From: Zea mays
Taxonomy: Eukaryota > Streptophyta > Magnoliopsida > Poales > Poaceae
Direction: 5' to 3'
DNA length: 64,000 nt
Assembly (NCBI RefSeq): GCF_902167145.1
Contig: NC_050097.1
Location: forward strand, 44,872,095 to 44,936,094
Shown: positions 44,235 to 56,459 of the stretch, piece after piece
Numbering within the stretch: the stretch's first letter is position 1
How the letters are laid out: each line of letters opens with the position of its first letter
Position numbers and translations under genes: made by a program
The notes under the pieces: generated by a model
Database searches by the model: none
What the model was told of the DNA's origin: nothing
The model's input: only the letters and a program-made list of their open reading frames with translations

Positions 44235-47200
44235 TGTCACACCCGGTTTTAGAAGGCAAACCGAATGCGAACCATGTACGTGCCAGGATCAGTTATTCAC
44301 GTACACAGCAGTTACATAACATGGACATCATCACACAGTGCTCAAATAGTATTAAAAGGGAAATAATAGTCGATTACATCATACGTCTGAGACGTCCATA
44401 TAGTCCTTACAATAAATCAAAGTGCGGAAAAGAAACGCAGATAAACGCGGCCTTCACAGGCAGCCAACTGGGGGTTGCCGCTAACCCACGCCTAGAACTC
44501 ATCGTAGTCTTGGAACTCCTGGAAGTCTCCTTCCACAACTTCATCTTCTCCTGAGCAGTGGTTGCAATGCTGACAACCTGGGGATGGGGGGGTTTGGTGT
44601 GTAGAGCAAGGGTGAGTACACATCAACATACTCAGCAAGTATCCTGTTTGGCTGTAGTGGACTAGCTTTATGTGGGGATAGGTCAAGTAGTTGCTTTTAG
44701 TTGGTTAGATTATTATTTCTAGTAGAGAAAGCCAAGTTTTAGATTTAACCCACGTTATTAACCCAAACGTACTCCTTTCCAAATGGAAAGAGTACCACTT
44801 ACCAGCACCATAGTCATAACCAAAGCCATCGATCTCATAGCCACATGTACCATAATGTCTCTGATCAAGTACCACTAATCACTGGAGCTCCCTTGGCCGC
44901 TCATAACCACGAGCACGGCTGATATATCAGTTTTCAAACACTCTGCAGAGGTTGTGCACTTTACCCACAAGCCGTGATTCCCTCTTGCCTCGGGCCGATC
45001 AAACCCTTAAACACTACCAAGGTGAATAGGCAGGGTCTCACTACGTAGCCTTTACAAAGATTCCCCGGGGCTGTAGCCGCCCGTTAGGTTTCCTAAATGT
45101 ACCGCACTCCTCCCCAAGGGACAAATCAACCTTGGCAGAGCGAGCCGCATACACCGAGCCCCATTGACGGCACGACGGCGAAGCGAACTACACCCCAGAT
45201 CCTCTAATTATTCAGCTAAGGGCACCCCATTCCACCCTCATGGTTGCACTATTTTCCCGGGCGGTCATCCATAGAACAGGTCCTTACAGAGAGGCACTCG
45301 AGAAACCGCTCGAGCCCCCTTAAAGACACAAGTACAACATCATAATAAGAGAAGGGAAAACAGCGTATCATAGATAATCTCATCATGTTCATTGATTAGA
45401 GTTAAGCAATAGCATAAAGCTAAACAATAATAATCCAACCCAGATAGGTAAACAAGGACATGGATAACAAAAGCTAGTCAAACCTTAGGTATAAATATAT
45501 AAAGCGGGAGGTGAATTAAATAATGAATAGGACAGAGATAGGTCAAAGGACACTTGCCTCCACCAACCGACTGCTGCTCAGGGGCTTCTCCTGCGGGTTC
45601 TTCGGGTTCTCCGACCGGATCGTTCTCTATGCGAGCGCAAACATACATACATCCACATATTTAATACAAAAGAACAGTACACCATTCAATAGAATGCAAT
45701 AAGTAAACAGACGTTCCACGCGGGCTCGCGAGTACGGTTAAGAGAGAAAGAGGAAAAGACAGTCGAGAAACGATCACGTTACATGATTATAAATTAACCA
45801 CTCGCTTAATGGAAGGAAATTTAATGTAGACACTATGTTTAGCGTAAAGTAAGGTCATGTTTCATGTCTAATCATTATAAGCAGGTGGAGATAAATAAAA
45901 AGGATGGTCGCGCGGCGAGACGCGCGACATAGCACTCTAAAACAAATTAAGAAGTTAACGACTCGTCGCGCGACCGGGCACGCAACGAGACACTTCGCCT
46001 TGGTTATGAGGAGACGTTAAGTGTCGCGCGACGAAACGCACGACGGCATACGTCGACTAAACTGAGTCCAAAGTGGAACGTCGCGTGAATACACACGCGG
46101 CGTTACACCTTAAACAACCTGAAATTAAAATGGATCGTCGCGCGACGAAGCGCACGACGCAACACACAGATAGAATCTGAAATTAGACAATCCGTCGCGC
46201 GACGAAGCGTGCGACGCAGCACGCTAACTAACGGAGTTTGACATTAACCATCAACTAACAAAAATAATCACCACGAGCGCGGGCGAGCGGGGACACGGTC
46301 GGACGAGGCCGAGCGCGGGAACGGGCGGCCGAGCCGGGGCCGGGGCGGTTGAACCGGGGGGCGGTTGAACCGGCCAGGGGCGGCTGGGCCGGCCGGGGCC
46401 GCGCCGGGGACCGGAGGCCGCGCCGGGGGCCGCACCGGGGGCCGCGCACCGGCGAGCAGGGGCGGGCGGGATTGCCGCCGGGGGCCGGGGAGGGGCGGGG
46501 GGCGCCGCGCGGGCGGGCAGGGGGCGGGGAGCGCCGCCGCGGGCCGGGGGAGGGGCGGGCGCCGCCGCCGCGCGCGAGGGGAGGGGCGGGGAGCGCCGCC
46601 GTGGCCGGGGGAGGGCGGGCGAGCGCCGCCGCGGCCGGGGGAGGGCGGGCGCCGCCGCGCGGGAGGGGGGAGGGGGAGCGCCGCCGACGGGGGCGGGGAC
46701 GGGGTCGCCGCCGCGGCAGGGGGCGGGCGAGGCCGGCCGCGCCGCCAGCGAGCGGGAACGGGCAGGGACGCGCGTGGGGAGGAAGAAGAGGAGGGAGAGA
46801 GAGAGAAGAAGGGGAGGGGAGGGGAGCTCACCTCGGGGTCCAAAATCCGGTGATCGCCGTCTCCAAATCCTAGGGCACCACGGGAGAGAGAGGTGGAAGA
46901 GGGAGAGGAGAGGTTGTTGCGCGGGAGATCCAAATGAGAGAGAGAGAGAAGGGGGGGCGCATGGGGGGTTTGGGCGCCAGGGGCGCACAGGGCCGGGCCG
47001 GATCGGGCCGGGCAGGGCTGGGCTGGGCTGGGCCGGGCCACTTCGCGGATCGAAAACCCACGACGCGCGCGGACCACTAAACGGAATTAAATCGCAAATC
47101 GAAATCCGGAACGGAACGAGACGAACACTCAACATCAGACCAAGAAATGTGCTTCGGCATGATGCAACACCCATGACACTTAGGTTTTGGTTTATACATG

Positions 47201-47334
47201 ACACGAACACCTGTCACTATACTGGTTTGAAATTGGGAAGAATGAGCAAAACGGGGAAAGAGAAAAGAGAGTAACGCCCGAATTTGGTGAGAGAAAAGAA
47301 GAAAAAATTCTACCCCCAAATTCAGGGCGTTACA
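44235..47334 (-). repeat. Element C 5' LTR
   Basis: 3100 bp, TGTCACACCC to GGGCGTTACA, nearly identical to the 3' LTR with small indels in the GC-rich block. Followed by target copy TTTAT at 47335-47339. It contains the mini-gene exons 46832 rightwards, 45558-45626 and 44492-44550. Confidence 0.92.
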
Positions 47335-47339
47335 TTTAT

Positions 47340-48103
47340 GCCAACACAACATAAAGCAACTAGAACAAGTGCAATATCAATGCAAATGAAAACTCAAAGT
47401 TGTTTTGATTCAAATTTGGCATATATGGATCACTCTTTGCCACCACTTGGTTTGTTTTTGCAAATCAAACTCAAATTCCTATCTCTAAGTCAAATTCACT
47501 TGTAGAGACATAAAGAGAGGTATTCCAAAGAAATTGATCAAGGATTTCAAAAACTCCCCCTTTTTCTCATAATCAACACTTCTCCCCACAAGAGGCCAAC
47601 TTTTGACAAAAGAGACAATAAAATAGTTTTGACAAACCAAAAGCTCTATTCTACTATTTTCAAAATTTCTCAAGTGGTAGCTGATCCATTTATTGCTTTG
47701 GCCTTTATTTTCTCCCCCTTTGGCATCAAGCACCAAAACGGGGTCAATCTTGGCCCTTTAACCCCATTGCCTCACCAAAATCTTCAAATAAGAACACAAA
47801 GGCAATAGGAGTACACGAGATGAACTTGGAATAAGTTACCCTCTCATCGGAGTGCAGTGGAAGTCTTTCATGGTCCAAGTCCACCTTTTCCCTTTCAAAC
47901 CTCCTTTGAGACTACATCAAGCAAACTCGAGCACACAGTTAGTCTCAAAGGGTCAAGTTGTAACACAACTCCCCCTAAATATGTGCATCACTTGCAAAAG
48001 GACTTGTGAGGTCCGGGGAGTGATTGTACAACTTGAGCACCACAGTAGGCAACAAAATGCATAAGGAACATGATCAAAGGCATAAATACATGTATGCTAT
48101 AAA
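47340..48103 (-). other. Element D 3' noncoding region with repeated PPT-like blocks
   Basis: On the + strand CTCCCCCTTTTTCTC (47554), CTCCCCCTTTGGCATCAAGC (47712) and CTCCCCCTAAATATGTGCATC (47969) are reverse complements of PPT-like AGGGGGAG blocks. Several PPT copies upstream of the 3' LTR are a known Sirevirus trait. No gene recognised. Confidence 0.75.
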
Positions 48104-48508
48104 TCAATCCAAGTTCCGCGAATCTAGAACATTTAGCTCACTACGCAGCCTGCAAAAGGTCTTCTCATCTAAAGGCTTGGTAAAGATATCGGCTAGCTGG
48201 TTCTCGGTGCTAACATGAAATACTTTGATATCTCCCTTTTGCTGGTGGTCTCTCAAAAAGTGATGCCGGATGTCAATGTGCTTTGTGCGGCTGTGCGCAA
48301 CAGGATTTTCCGCTATGCGGATAGCACTCTCATTGTCACATAGGAGTGGGACTTTGCTCAGATTGTAGCCAAAGTCCCGGAGGGTTTGCCTCATCCAAAG
48401 TAGTTGCACGCAACACTATCCTGCGGCAACATACTCGGCCTCAGCGGTGGATAGGGCAACAGAAGTTTGTTTCTTAGAGTTCCACGACACCAGGGACCTT
48501 CCTAAGAA
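48104..48508 (-). pseudogene. Element D RNase H end
   Basis: Minus strand: LLCDNESAIRIAENPVAHSR, HIDIRHHFLRDHQQKGDI and LADIFTKPLDEKTF, the Copia RNase H. A TAG at 48416-48418 and a TAA at 48509-48511 cut it from the RT; both fit a glutamine codon changed by C-to-T. Confidence 0.85.
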
Positions 48509-50259
48509 TTAGCACGTCCCCGATGTACTCTTCCTATCGACCTTACATCCAGCATAGTCGGAGTCTGAATATCCAATTAAGTCAAAGTTAGACCCCTTTG
48601 GATACCAGATCCCGAAGCAAGGCGTAGCGACTAAATATCTAAGAATTCGCTTCACGGCCACCAAGTGACACTCCCTTGGATCGGATTGAAATCTAGCACA
48701 CATGCATACGCTAAGCATAATATCCGGTCTACTAGCACATAAATAAAGCAAAGAACCTATCATTGACCGGTATGCCTTTTGATCAACGGACTTACCTCCT
48801 TTGTTGAGGTCGGTGTGTCCGTCGGTTCCCATCGGTGTCTTTGCGGGCTTGGTGTCCTTCATCCCAAACCGCTTTAGCAGGTCTTGCGTGTACTTCGTTT
48901 GGGAGATGAAGGTGCCGTCCTTGAGTTGCTTCACTTGAAACCCAAGGAAGTAGTTCAACTCGCCCATCATCGACATCTCGAATTTCTGCGTCATTACCCT
49001 GCTAAACTCTTCACAAGACTTTTGATTAGTAGAACCAAATATTATGTCATCGACATAAATTCGGCACACAAAAAGATCACCATCGCAAGTCTTAGTAAAA
49101 AGAGTTGGATCGGCTTTCCCAACCTTGAAAGCTTTAGTAATTAAAAAGTCTCTAAGGCATTCATACCATGCTCTTGGGGCTTGCTTAAGTCCATAGAGCG
49201 CCTTAGAGAGCTTACACACGTGGTCGGGGTACCGTTCATCCTCGAAGCCAGGGGGTTGCTCCACGTACACCTCCTCCTTGATCGGCCCGTTGAGGAAAGC
49301 GCTCTTCACATCCATTTGGAACAACCTGAAAGAATGGTGAGCGGCATATGCTAGCAAGATACGAATGGACTCTAGCCTAGCCACAGGAGCAAAAGTCTCC
49401 TCAAAGTCCAAACCTGCGACTTGGGCATAACCTTTTGCCACAAGTCGAGCCTTGTTCCTCGTCACCACCCCGTGCTCGTCCTGTTTGTTGCGGAACACCC
49501 ACTTGGTTCCCACAACATTTTGCTTGGGACGAGGCACCAGTGTCCAAACTTCATTACGCTTGAAGTTGTTGAGCTCCTCCTGCATGGCCAACACCCAGTC
49601 CGGATCTAGCAAGGCCTCTTCTACCCTGAAAGGCTCAATAGAAGAGACAAAGGAGTAATGCTCACAAAAATTAACTAATCTAGAACGAGTAGTTACTCCC
49701 TTGCTTATATCACCCAATATTTGGTCGACGGGATGATTCCTTTGAATCATCGCTCGAACTTGGGTTGGAGGTGCCGGTTGTGCTTCTTCCTCCATCACAT
49801 GATCATCTTGTGCTCCCCCTTGATCACACGCCTCCTCATGATGAACCTGTTCATCGTCTTGAGTTGGGGGATGCACCATCGTTGAGGAAGAAGGTTGATC
49901 TTGCTCCAATTGTTCCTGTGGTCGCACATCGCCAATTGCCATGGTGCGCATTGCGGCCGTTGGAACGTCTTCATCTACATCATCAAGATGAACAACTTGC
50001 TCTCTTAGAGAGCCATTAGTCTCATCAAATACAACGTCGCTAGAGACTTCAACCAAACTCGATGATTTGTTGAAGACCCTATACGCCTTTGTATTTGAAT
50101 CATAACCTAATAAAAACCCTTCTACAGCTTTGGGAGCAAATTTAGAGGTTCTACCTTTCTTCACAAGAATATAACACTTGCTCCCAAATACACGAAAATA
50201 AGACACATTGGGTTTGTTACCGGTTAGAAGCTCATACGAAGTCTTCTTGAGGAGGCGAG
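48509..50259 (-). pseudogene. Element D integrase end and reverse transcriptase
   Basis: Open from about 50259 (the open stretch starts in the other frame at 50311). It begins with [20 protein letters not shown], the integrase C-terminal part, then a variable linker, and the Copia [54 protein letters not shown] and the catalytic [10 protein letters not shown] near 49040. The upstream integrase is in another frame, so a frameshift lies near 50260. Confidence 0.88.
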
Positions 50260-50940
50260 AAGGTAGACCCGGTTGATGGCGTGGCAAGCCGTGTTCACGG
50301 CTTCCGACCAAAAGCGCTCGGGGGTCTTGAATTCTCCAAGCATCGTCCTTGCCATATCGATGAGCGTCATGTTCTTCCTCTCTACCACACCATTTTGCTG
50401 TGGTGTGTAGGGAGCGGAGAACTCGTGCTTGATCCCTTCCTCCTCAAGGAACTCCTCCACTTGAAGGTTCTTGAACTCGAACCCGTTGTCGCTCCTTATC
50501 TTCTTCACCTTGAGCTCAAACTCATTTTGAGCTCTCCTGAGGAAGTGCTTGAGGGTCCCTTGGGTTTCAGATTTATCCTGCAAAAAGAATACCCAAGTGA
50601 AGCGGGAAAAATCATCAACTATAACAAGACCATACTTACTTCCTCCTATGCTTAGATAGGCGACGGGTCCGAAGAGGTCCATATGAAGCATCTCCAAGGG
50701 TCTTGATGTGGTCATCACATTTTTTGTGTGATGAGAGCTTCCCACCTGTTTCCCTGCTTGACAAGCTGCACAAGGTCTATCTTTTTCGAAATGCACATTA
50801 GTTAGACCTATCACGTGTTCTCCCTTTAGAAGCTTGTGGAGGTTCTTCATCCCCACATGTGCTAAGCGGCGATGCCATAGCCAGCCCGTGCAAGTCTTAG
50901 CAATTAAGCATGCATCTAGACCGGCCTCTTCTTTTGCCAA
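50224..50940 (-). pseudogene. Element D GAG-pre-integrase and integrase core
   Basis: HRRLAHVGMKNLHKLL and CAACQAGKQ form the zinc domain. The core shows HMDLFGPVAYLSIGGSKYGL (D), IRSDNGFEFKN (D) and [15 protein letters not shown] (E), all catalytic residues present. The 5' frame (50897-51298) overlaps, so a frameshift lies near 50900-50940. Confidence 0.88.
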
Positions 50941-51298
50941 CCAAATAAAGTTTGCCGTCTAGTACACCCTTAAAAGCTAGTGAACCATCACACCTTCTAA
51001 AGATAGACACATCTACATTTGTGAATAGACAATTATATCCCATATTGCATAATTGACTAACAGATAACAAATTATATCCAAGAGACTCAACCAAAAACAC
51101 ATTAGATATAGAGTGCTCGGATGAAATAGCAATTTTACCTAACCCTTTTACCTTGCCTTGGTTCCCATCACCGAATATTATTGAATCTTGGGAATCCTTG
51201 TTTTTGACGTAGGAGGTGAACTTCTTCTCCCCCGTCATATGGTTTGTGCATCCGCTGTCAATAATCCATCTTGAACCCCCGGATGCATAAACCTGCAA
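50897..51298 (-). pseudogene. Element D protease region
   Basis: Minus strand WIIDSGCTNHMTGEKK (D-S-G active site) and YNLLSVSQLCNMGYNC, the Copia protease. A stop or frame change at its 3' end separates it from the integrase. Confidence 0.85.
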
Positions 51299-51305
51299 GG
51301 CAAAT

Positions 51306-53699
51306 TTAGGCTTGGGTCTTAGGTACCCAACTCTTGTTGGGTCCTACAAGGTTAGTCACAATTGTCTTAGGGACCCAAATGCAAGTTTTATCTCCCTTGC
51401 ATCTTGCCCCTAACTTCCTAGCAATCACCTTCTTATTCTTTCTACAAATGGCAAATGAAGCATTGCAAGCATGATATATTGTAGAAGGTTCATTAACTTT
51501 CCTAGGAACATTAGCAACATTTTTCCTAGACATATGATGAACAACATTTCTCTTAGACATATCTCTACCATGCATATAGGAAGAACTAGAAGCAAACATG
51601 GCATGAGAATCAAAAGCATCATAAGCATTACAACTCCTAAAGGCATTTCTAGATTGTCTCCTATCATAGTACATAAAAGCATGGTTCTTTTTAGTACTAC
51701 TAGCCATAGGGGCCTTCCCTTTCTCCTTGGCGGAGATGGGAGCCTTATGGCTTGTCAAGTTCTTGGCTTCCCTCTTGAAGCCAAGTCCATCCTTAATTGA
51801 GGGGTGTCTACCAATCGTGTAGGCATCCTTTGCAAATTTTAACTTATCAAATTCACTTTTACTAGTCTTAAGTTGGGCATTAAGACTAGCCACTTCATCA
51901 TTTAATTTAGAAATGCAATCTAGGTGTTCACTACAAGCATCAACATTAAAATCTTTACACCTAGTGCAAATCACAACATGTTCTACACAAGATGTTAATT
52001 TACTAGATTTTTCTAACTTAGCATTTAAAACATCATTTATGCTCTTTAAGCTAGAAATTGTCTCATGGCAAGTAGATAGTTCACAAGAAAGCATTTCATT
52101 TCTTTTAGCTTCTAAAGCATGAGATTTTTGTGCCTCTACAAATTTATCATGTTCTTCATACAACAAATCCTCTTGCTTTTCTAGTAACCTATTCTTGTCA
52201 TTCAAGGCATCAATAAACTCATTAATTTTGCCAATTTTAATTCTATCTAAACCTTTAAATAAACTAGAATAGTCTATTTCATTGTCATCACTAGAATCAT
52301 CATCACTTGAAGAAGCATAAGTGGTACCCTGAGTACATACCTTCTTCTCCTTCGCCATGAGGCATGTGTGATGCTCGTTGGGGAAGAGGGATGACTTGTT
52401 GAAGGCGGTGGCGGCTAGTCCTTCATTGTCGAAGTCGGAAGAGGAGCAATCCGAATCCCACTCCTTTCCGATATGTGCCTCGCCCTTGGCCTTCTTGTAT
52501 GCCTTCTTCTTCTCCCTCTTGTTCCCTTTTTTCTGGTCACTTTCATTATCGGGACAGTTAGCAATGAAATGACCAATCTTACCACATTTGAAGCATGAGC
52601 GCTTCCCCTTTGTCTTGGTCTTGCTTGGCTGTCCCTTGCGACCCTTTAGCGCCATCTTGAAGCGCTTGATGATGAGGGTCATCTCTTCATCATTGAGCCC
52701 GACCGCCTCAACTTGCGCCACCTTGCTAGGTAGCGCCTCCTTGCTCCTCGTTGCCTTGAGAGCAATGGGTTGAGGCTCGTGGATTGGACCGTTCAACGCG
52801 TCGTCCACGTATCTCGCCTCCTTGATCATCATTCGCCCGCTCATGAACTTCCCAAGGACTTCTTCGGGCGACATCTTGGTGTACCTAGGATTTTCACGAA
52901 TATTGTTCACCAAATGTGGATCAAGTACAGTAAAGGACCTTAGCATCAGGCGAACGACGTCGTGGTCCGTCCATCGCGTGCTTCCGTAGCTCCTTATTCT
53001 GTTGATAAGGGTCTTGAGCCGGTTGTATGTTTGGGTTGGCTCCTCGCCCCTTATCATCGCAAATCTTCCAAGCTCGCCCTCTACCAACTCCATCTTGGTG
53101 AGCAAGGTGACATCGTTCCCCTCATGAGAGATCTTGAGGGTGTCCCAGATCTGCTTGGCATTGTCCAAGCCGCTCACCTTATGGTACTCGTCCCTACACA
53201 AAGAGGCTAACAACACAGTAGTAGCTTGTGCATTTTTATGAATCTGTTCATTAATAAATATAGGACTATCCGAGCTATCAAATTTCATTCCATTCTCAAC
53301 AATCTCCCATATGCTTGGATGGAGAGAGAACAGGTGACTACGCATTTTGTGACTCCAAAATCCGTAGTCCTCCCCATCAAAGTGTGGGGGTTTGCCAAGA
53401 GGGATGGAAAGCAAATGTGTATTTGAACTCTGCGGAATACGAGAGTAATCGAAAGAAAAGTTTGAGTTAACCGTCTTTCGTTTGTCGTAGTCGTTGTCGT
53501 CGTTGTCCTTTTGGGAAGAAGTGGACTCATCGCTGTCGTCGTAGTAGACGATCTCCTTGATGCGTCTCGTCTTCTTCTTCTTCCCATCTTTGCGTCTATG
53601 GCCCGAGCCCGAGTCGGTAGGCTAGTCATCCTTCGGCTCGTTGACGAAGGACTCCTTCTCCTTATCGTTGATCACGATTCCCTTCCCCTTAGGATCCAT
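51306..53699 (-). pseudogene. Element D gag (Sirevirus), one TAG near its start
   Basis: True start is likely ATG at 53699 (MDPKGKGIVIND), since the frame runs on through an in-frame TAG at 53622-53624 (family has W) and the ATG at 53414. UBN2-type core: GKPPHFDGEDYGFWSHKMRS, TYNRLKTLINRIRSYG, then the CCHC knuckle CFKCGKIGHFIANCP near 52555-52600. C-terminal half is coiled-coil (residues about 390-540 from 53414) and Lys/Ser-rich. About 800 codons, which is long for gag and usual in Sireviruses. Confidence 0.88.
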
Positions 53700-53730
53700 C
53701 TCTTCGGGCGATTAGTCCCTTCGTGAAGAG

Positions 53731-53746
53731 AACGGCTCTGATACCA
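53731..53746 (-). promoter_or_regulatory. Element D primer binding site
   Basis: Minus strand TGGTATCAGAGCCGTT, the initiator tRNA-Met type, two bases inside the 5' LTR. Confidence 0.88.
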
Positions 53747-53748
53747 AT

Positions 53749-55084
53749 TGTGAGCACCTAGAGGGGGGGTCAATAGGTGATCCTGTCAAACTTGAAAACT
53801 TAAGCCACAAAAACTTGATTAAGCGTTAGCACAGTAATTGCCAAGTGGCTAGAGAGGAGTCTCAACAAAACACTATAATCACAAGAGATCAATCACAGAG
53901 ATGGCACAGTGGTTTATCCCGTGGTTCGGCCAAGACCAACGCTTGCCTACTCCACGTTGTGGCGTCCCAACGGACGAGGGTTGCAATCAACCCCTCTCAA
54001 GCGGTCCAAAGACCCACTTGAATACCATGGTGTTTTGCTTTGCTTTCCTTTATCCCGTTCGCGAGGAATCTCCACAACTTGGAGCCTCTCGCCCTTACAC
54101 TTGAAGTTCACAAAGAAGCACGGAGTAAGGGAGGGATGAGCAACGCATACAAGACACAAAATCAGAATGTCAACACGCACACAAGTCGCAACAAGAGCTC
54201 GCAACACAACCCGATGAGTTCACAACTCTAATAGAGCTCTAGATGCTATCACGAAGAAACAAATGCGTGGAATCAAAGTCTCGGTGCTTAGGAATGCTTT
54301 GAGTATGCTTGGTGTCATCCTCCATGCGCCTAGGGGTCCCTTTTATAGCCCAAAGGCAGCTAGGAGCCGTTGAGAGCATTCCAGGAAGGCTGATCTTGCC
54401 TTCTGTCGCCTGGCGCACCGGACAGTCCGGTGCACCACCGGACACTGTCCGGTGCGGATTTCTTTCCTTCTATGGCGCAGTCGACCGTTGCTGATTGAGA
54501 GCCGTTGGAGCACCGGACACTGTCCGGAGCACCAATGTGACTGTTGGCTCGGCCACGCGTCACGCGCGGAATCCTCGGCCGACCGTTGCCCCGGCTGAGT
54601 GTTGGCTCACCGGACAGTCCGGTGCACACCGGACAGTCCGGTGAATTATAGCCGTACGCCGTTGATGGTTTCCCGAGAGCGACGAGTTCGCCTGTGAACG
54701 GCTCACCGGACAGTCCGGTGCACCACCGGACAGTCCAGTGAATTATAGTCGTACACCGCCGTCGAAGTCCCGAGAGCAGCAAGTTTGACAGAGCCAGCCT
54801 GGCGCACCGGACACTGTCCGGTGCACCACCGGAGAGTCCGGTGCACCCAGACTGAGCAGACTTTGGCTGAACAAAGCCATCTCTTCTCTAACTTGATTTT
54901 TCCTGTTTCCAGCACTTAGACACAATACATTAGTCCATAAAACAATGTACTAAGTCTAGAAACATACCTTTTGACATGATTTGCACTTTGTCCACCACTT
55001 TGTATAGATTAACACAAAAGCACTTGTGTTGGCACTCAATCACCAAAATACTTAGAAATGGCCCAAGGGCACATTTCCCTTTCA
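53749..55084 (-). repeat. Element D 5' LTR
   Basis: 1336 bp. TATAAAA on the minus strand at 54341-54347 is the promoter candidate. Palindromes of the CACCGGACAGTCCGGTG type lie at about 54414-54850, in more copies than in the 3' LTR. Followed by AACAC at 55085-55089. Confidence 0.92.
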
Positions 55085-55089
55085 AACAC

Positions 55090-55688
55090 GGCGAAGAAGC
55101 TGTGACTGATGCGCGTAGAATGCGGTCGTCACCTCGTCCCCGCGCACGACAATGTCGGCCCGCTGCAGGACCTCCATGTCGTGCCACATGTCCTCCACGG
55201 CTAGGATCTCTAGTGGGGTGGGGCATCGGACACTGTAAGGTATCGGGTTTAGGGAGGTGAGCGGGGCGACTATGATGGGGAGAGAGCGGCGGCGTTGGGG
55301 AGAGGGCGGTGGGGGACGGGGACGTATCATGCGAATCAGGTGTGGGGAGGCGCTGGGCGCACTTTCCATGGGGCTCCGAGGCATACAGCAGATGGGGCAG
55401 GGGTTAGTTCATGGATCACGAATGAGTATGGTGGCGTTGGGTGTGCGCGGTATCGGCTGCTGGCGGCGATGCACGTGGGGCGGGAGTCCGAAAAAGATGG
55501 TGCGTTCGTCGGAAGCTGCTAGTTGCGGCTCGGGCCGAGGGGGACGGGGACGGATCAGGCGTGGGGAGGCACTGGGTGCATCGATGGATAGTGCTGATTT
55601 GTTTGGTTTAGATGGACGATTAAGATTTACGTGAGGCAGAACCAAAGGTGGCAGACTACCCCTTACCGTTTTAATATAGTAGTATAGA
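55090..55688 (-). other. Helitron 5' part
   Basis: Starts with the Helitron TC end at 55688. A minus-strand stretch (55384-55082) reads HDMEVLQRADIVVRGDEV near the Sirevirus junction, but no family is recognised and its frame does not match the amidotransferase frame. CGTGGGGAGGC words near 55340 and 55560 show a short duplication. Confidence 0.4.
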
Positions 55689-55729
55689 TATAAAGGAACT
55701 ATTTTACAAGGTCGATCTATGAAGAGATG

Positions 55730-56075
55730 GTCTGATCGAGCCCCGAAGCACAAAGCCCCTGTCTGTTTCGGCTTTTCGCAGCTTCTGGCCACCAAAAGCT
55801 GCTGCGGACTGCCAAACACTCAGCTTTTAGCCAGCTTCTATAAAATTTGTTTGGGTAAAAACCATTCAAAATCAACATAAACATATAATCGGTTGAGTCG
55901 TCGCAATAGTAGTAATCCGCCACTTTATAGATCCTAAGCCCCATGGACAACTTTATCTTCCTCCACACGTAATCGTAATGATACTCAGATTCTCCTCACA
56001 GCCAGATTCTTCCCACAGTCAAATTTTCAGAAAAGTTGGTCAGAAAAAATAACTGAACCAAACACGGCCTTCGCA
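55730..56075. mobile_element. Possible hAT-type MITE
   Basis: Left end GCCCCTGTCTGTTTCGGCTT and right end TAACTGAACCAAACACGGCC are partly inverted, as in grass MITEs with GGCC.TGTTTGGTT ends, and the stretch holds AGCTTCTGGCC and CCAAAAGCTG words. I found no clear target copies, so this is a weak call. Confidence 0.35.
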
Positions 56076-56229
56076 ATCACTCGCAATCACATATTAACGA
56101 TAGCTAGGCACGGAGAAACCAATGCCAAGTGGCAAATGACCGCCATCCGGTGGCAAGTGAGCTGATGCAGACACATAACCAACCTACCACACGTCGACAC
56201 CCCACCAGCTGAGTCAAACTCAGCTAGAA

Positions 56230-56459
56230 ATAATATAGGACAGGCCTTGGACAGCAGGAATGCTGCTTTTATTCTCCCCGTACGCACTAGCAGAACCTCC
56301 TCGTGCAAAAACAAGGCGGCGAAAGCGAAACCAATCGCGCGATCACGCAGCGTCTCCACAAGACGAACGCAATCCGATGGGATCGGTCACTCACATACAG
56401 TAATTACACACAGCAGAGGCAGGAGCTAGCCTCTGTCGATGATTTACTACTGGTCGTAC
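56230..56459 (-). other. Probable 3' UTR of the PLAT gene
   Basis: Downstream of the stop codon on the minus strand; an AATAAAA word lies at about 56266-56272 (+ strand TTTTATT). No ORF of note. Confidence 0.4.

Larger units (their letters stand above)
34900..47334 (-). mobile_element. Element C: near-intact Tekay-like Ty3 chromovirus with an extra ORF
   Basis: 12.4 kb between TTTAT copies (34895-34899 and 47335-47339). 3' LTR 34900-37962, PPT, gag-pol in one frame (42552-37999), an extra ORF (43973-42960), PBS, 5' LTR 44235-47334. The LTRs are almost identical over the parts compared, and pol is open for 917 codons, so this is a recent insertion. Gag-pol is stopped only by three TAG codons. 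Confidence 0.92.
33583..55084 (-). mobile_element. Element D: Ji/Opie-like Sirevirus (Copia), split by element C
   Basis: LTRs at 33583-34875 and 53749-55084 (TGTGAGCACC...CCCTTTCA on the + strand), flanked by AACAC at 33578-33582 and 55085-55089. Without element C it is about 9.06 kb, normal for a Sirevirus. Order on the minus strand: 5' LTR (right), PBS, gag, protease, integrase, RT, RNase H, a long 3' region with several PPT-like blocks, 3' LTR (left). Inserted in the amidotransferase fragment of the Helitron. Confidence 0.92.
26115..55688 (-). mobile_element. Helitron carrying gene fragments, split by later insertions
   Basis: On the minus strand the 5' end is TCTATACTACTATA (from 55688), fitting the maize Helitron start TCTMTAYTAMYHNW, with an A before it. 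The 3' end reads TCGTAGAAATGCACGTGCAT then ATACCTAG (ending 26115), fitting YCGTNRYAAHGCACGKRYA...CTAG at all but one fixed position, followed by T. Insertion between A and T without duplication is the Helitron rule. The palindrome ATGCACGTGCAT would form the 3' hairpin. Removing the solo Tekay LTR and Sirevirus D with element C leaves about 4.66 kb. No Rep/helicase seen, so it is nonautonomous. Consensus recalled from the literature. Confidence 0.72.

Noticed and set aside
55409..55819. Minus-strand 136-codon ORF crossing the Helitron end
   Set aside because: It runs across the 55688 boundary and a repeat, with no family pattern.
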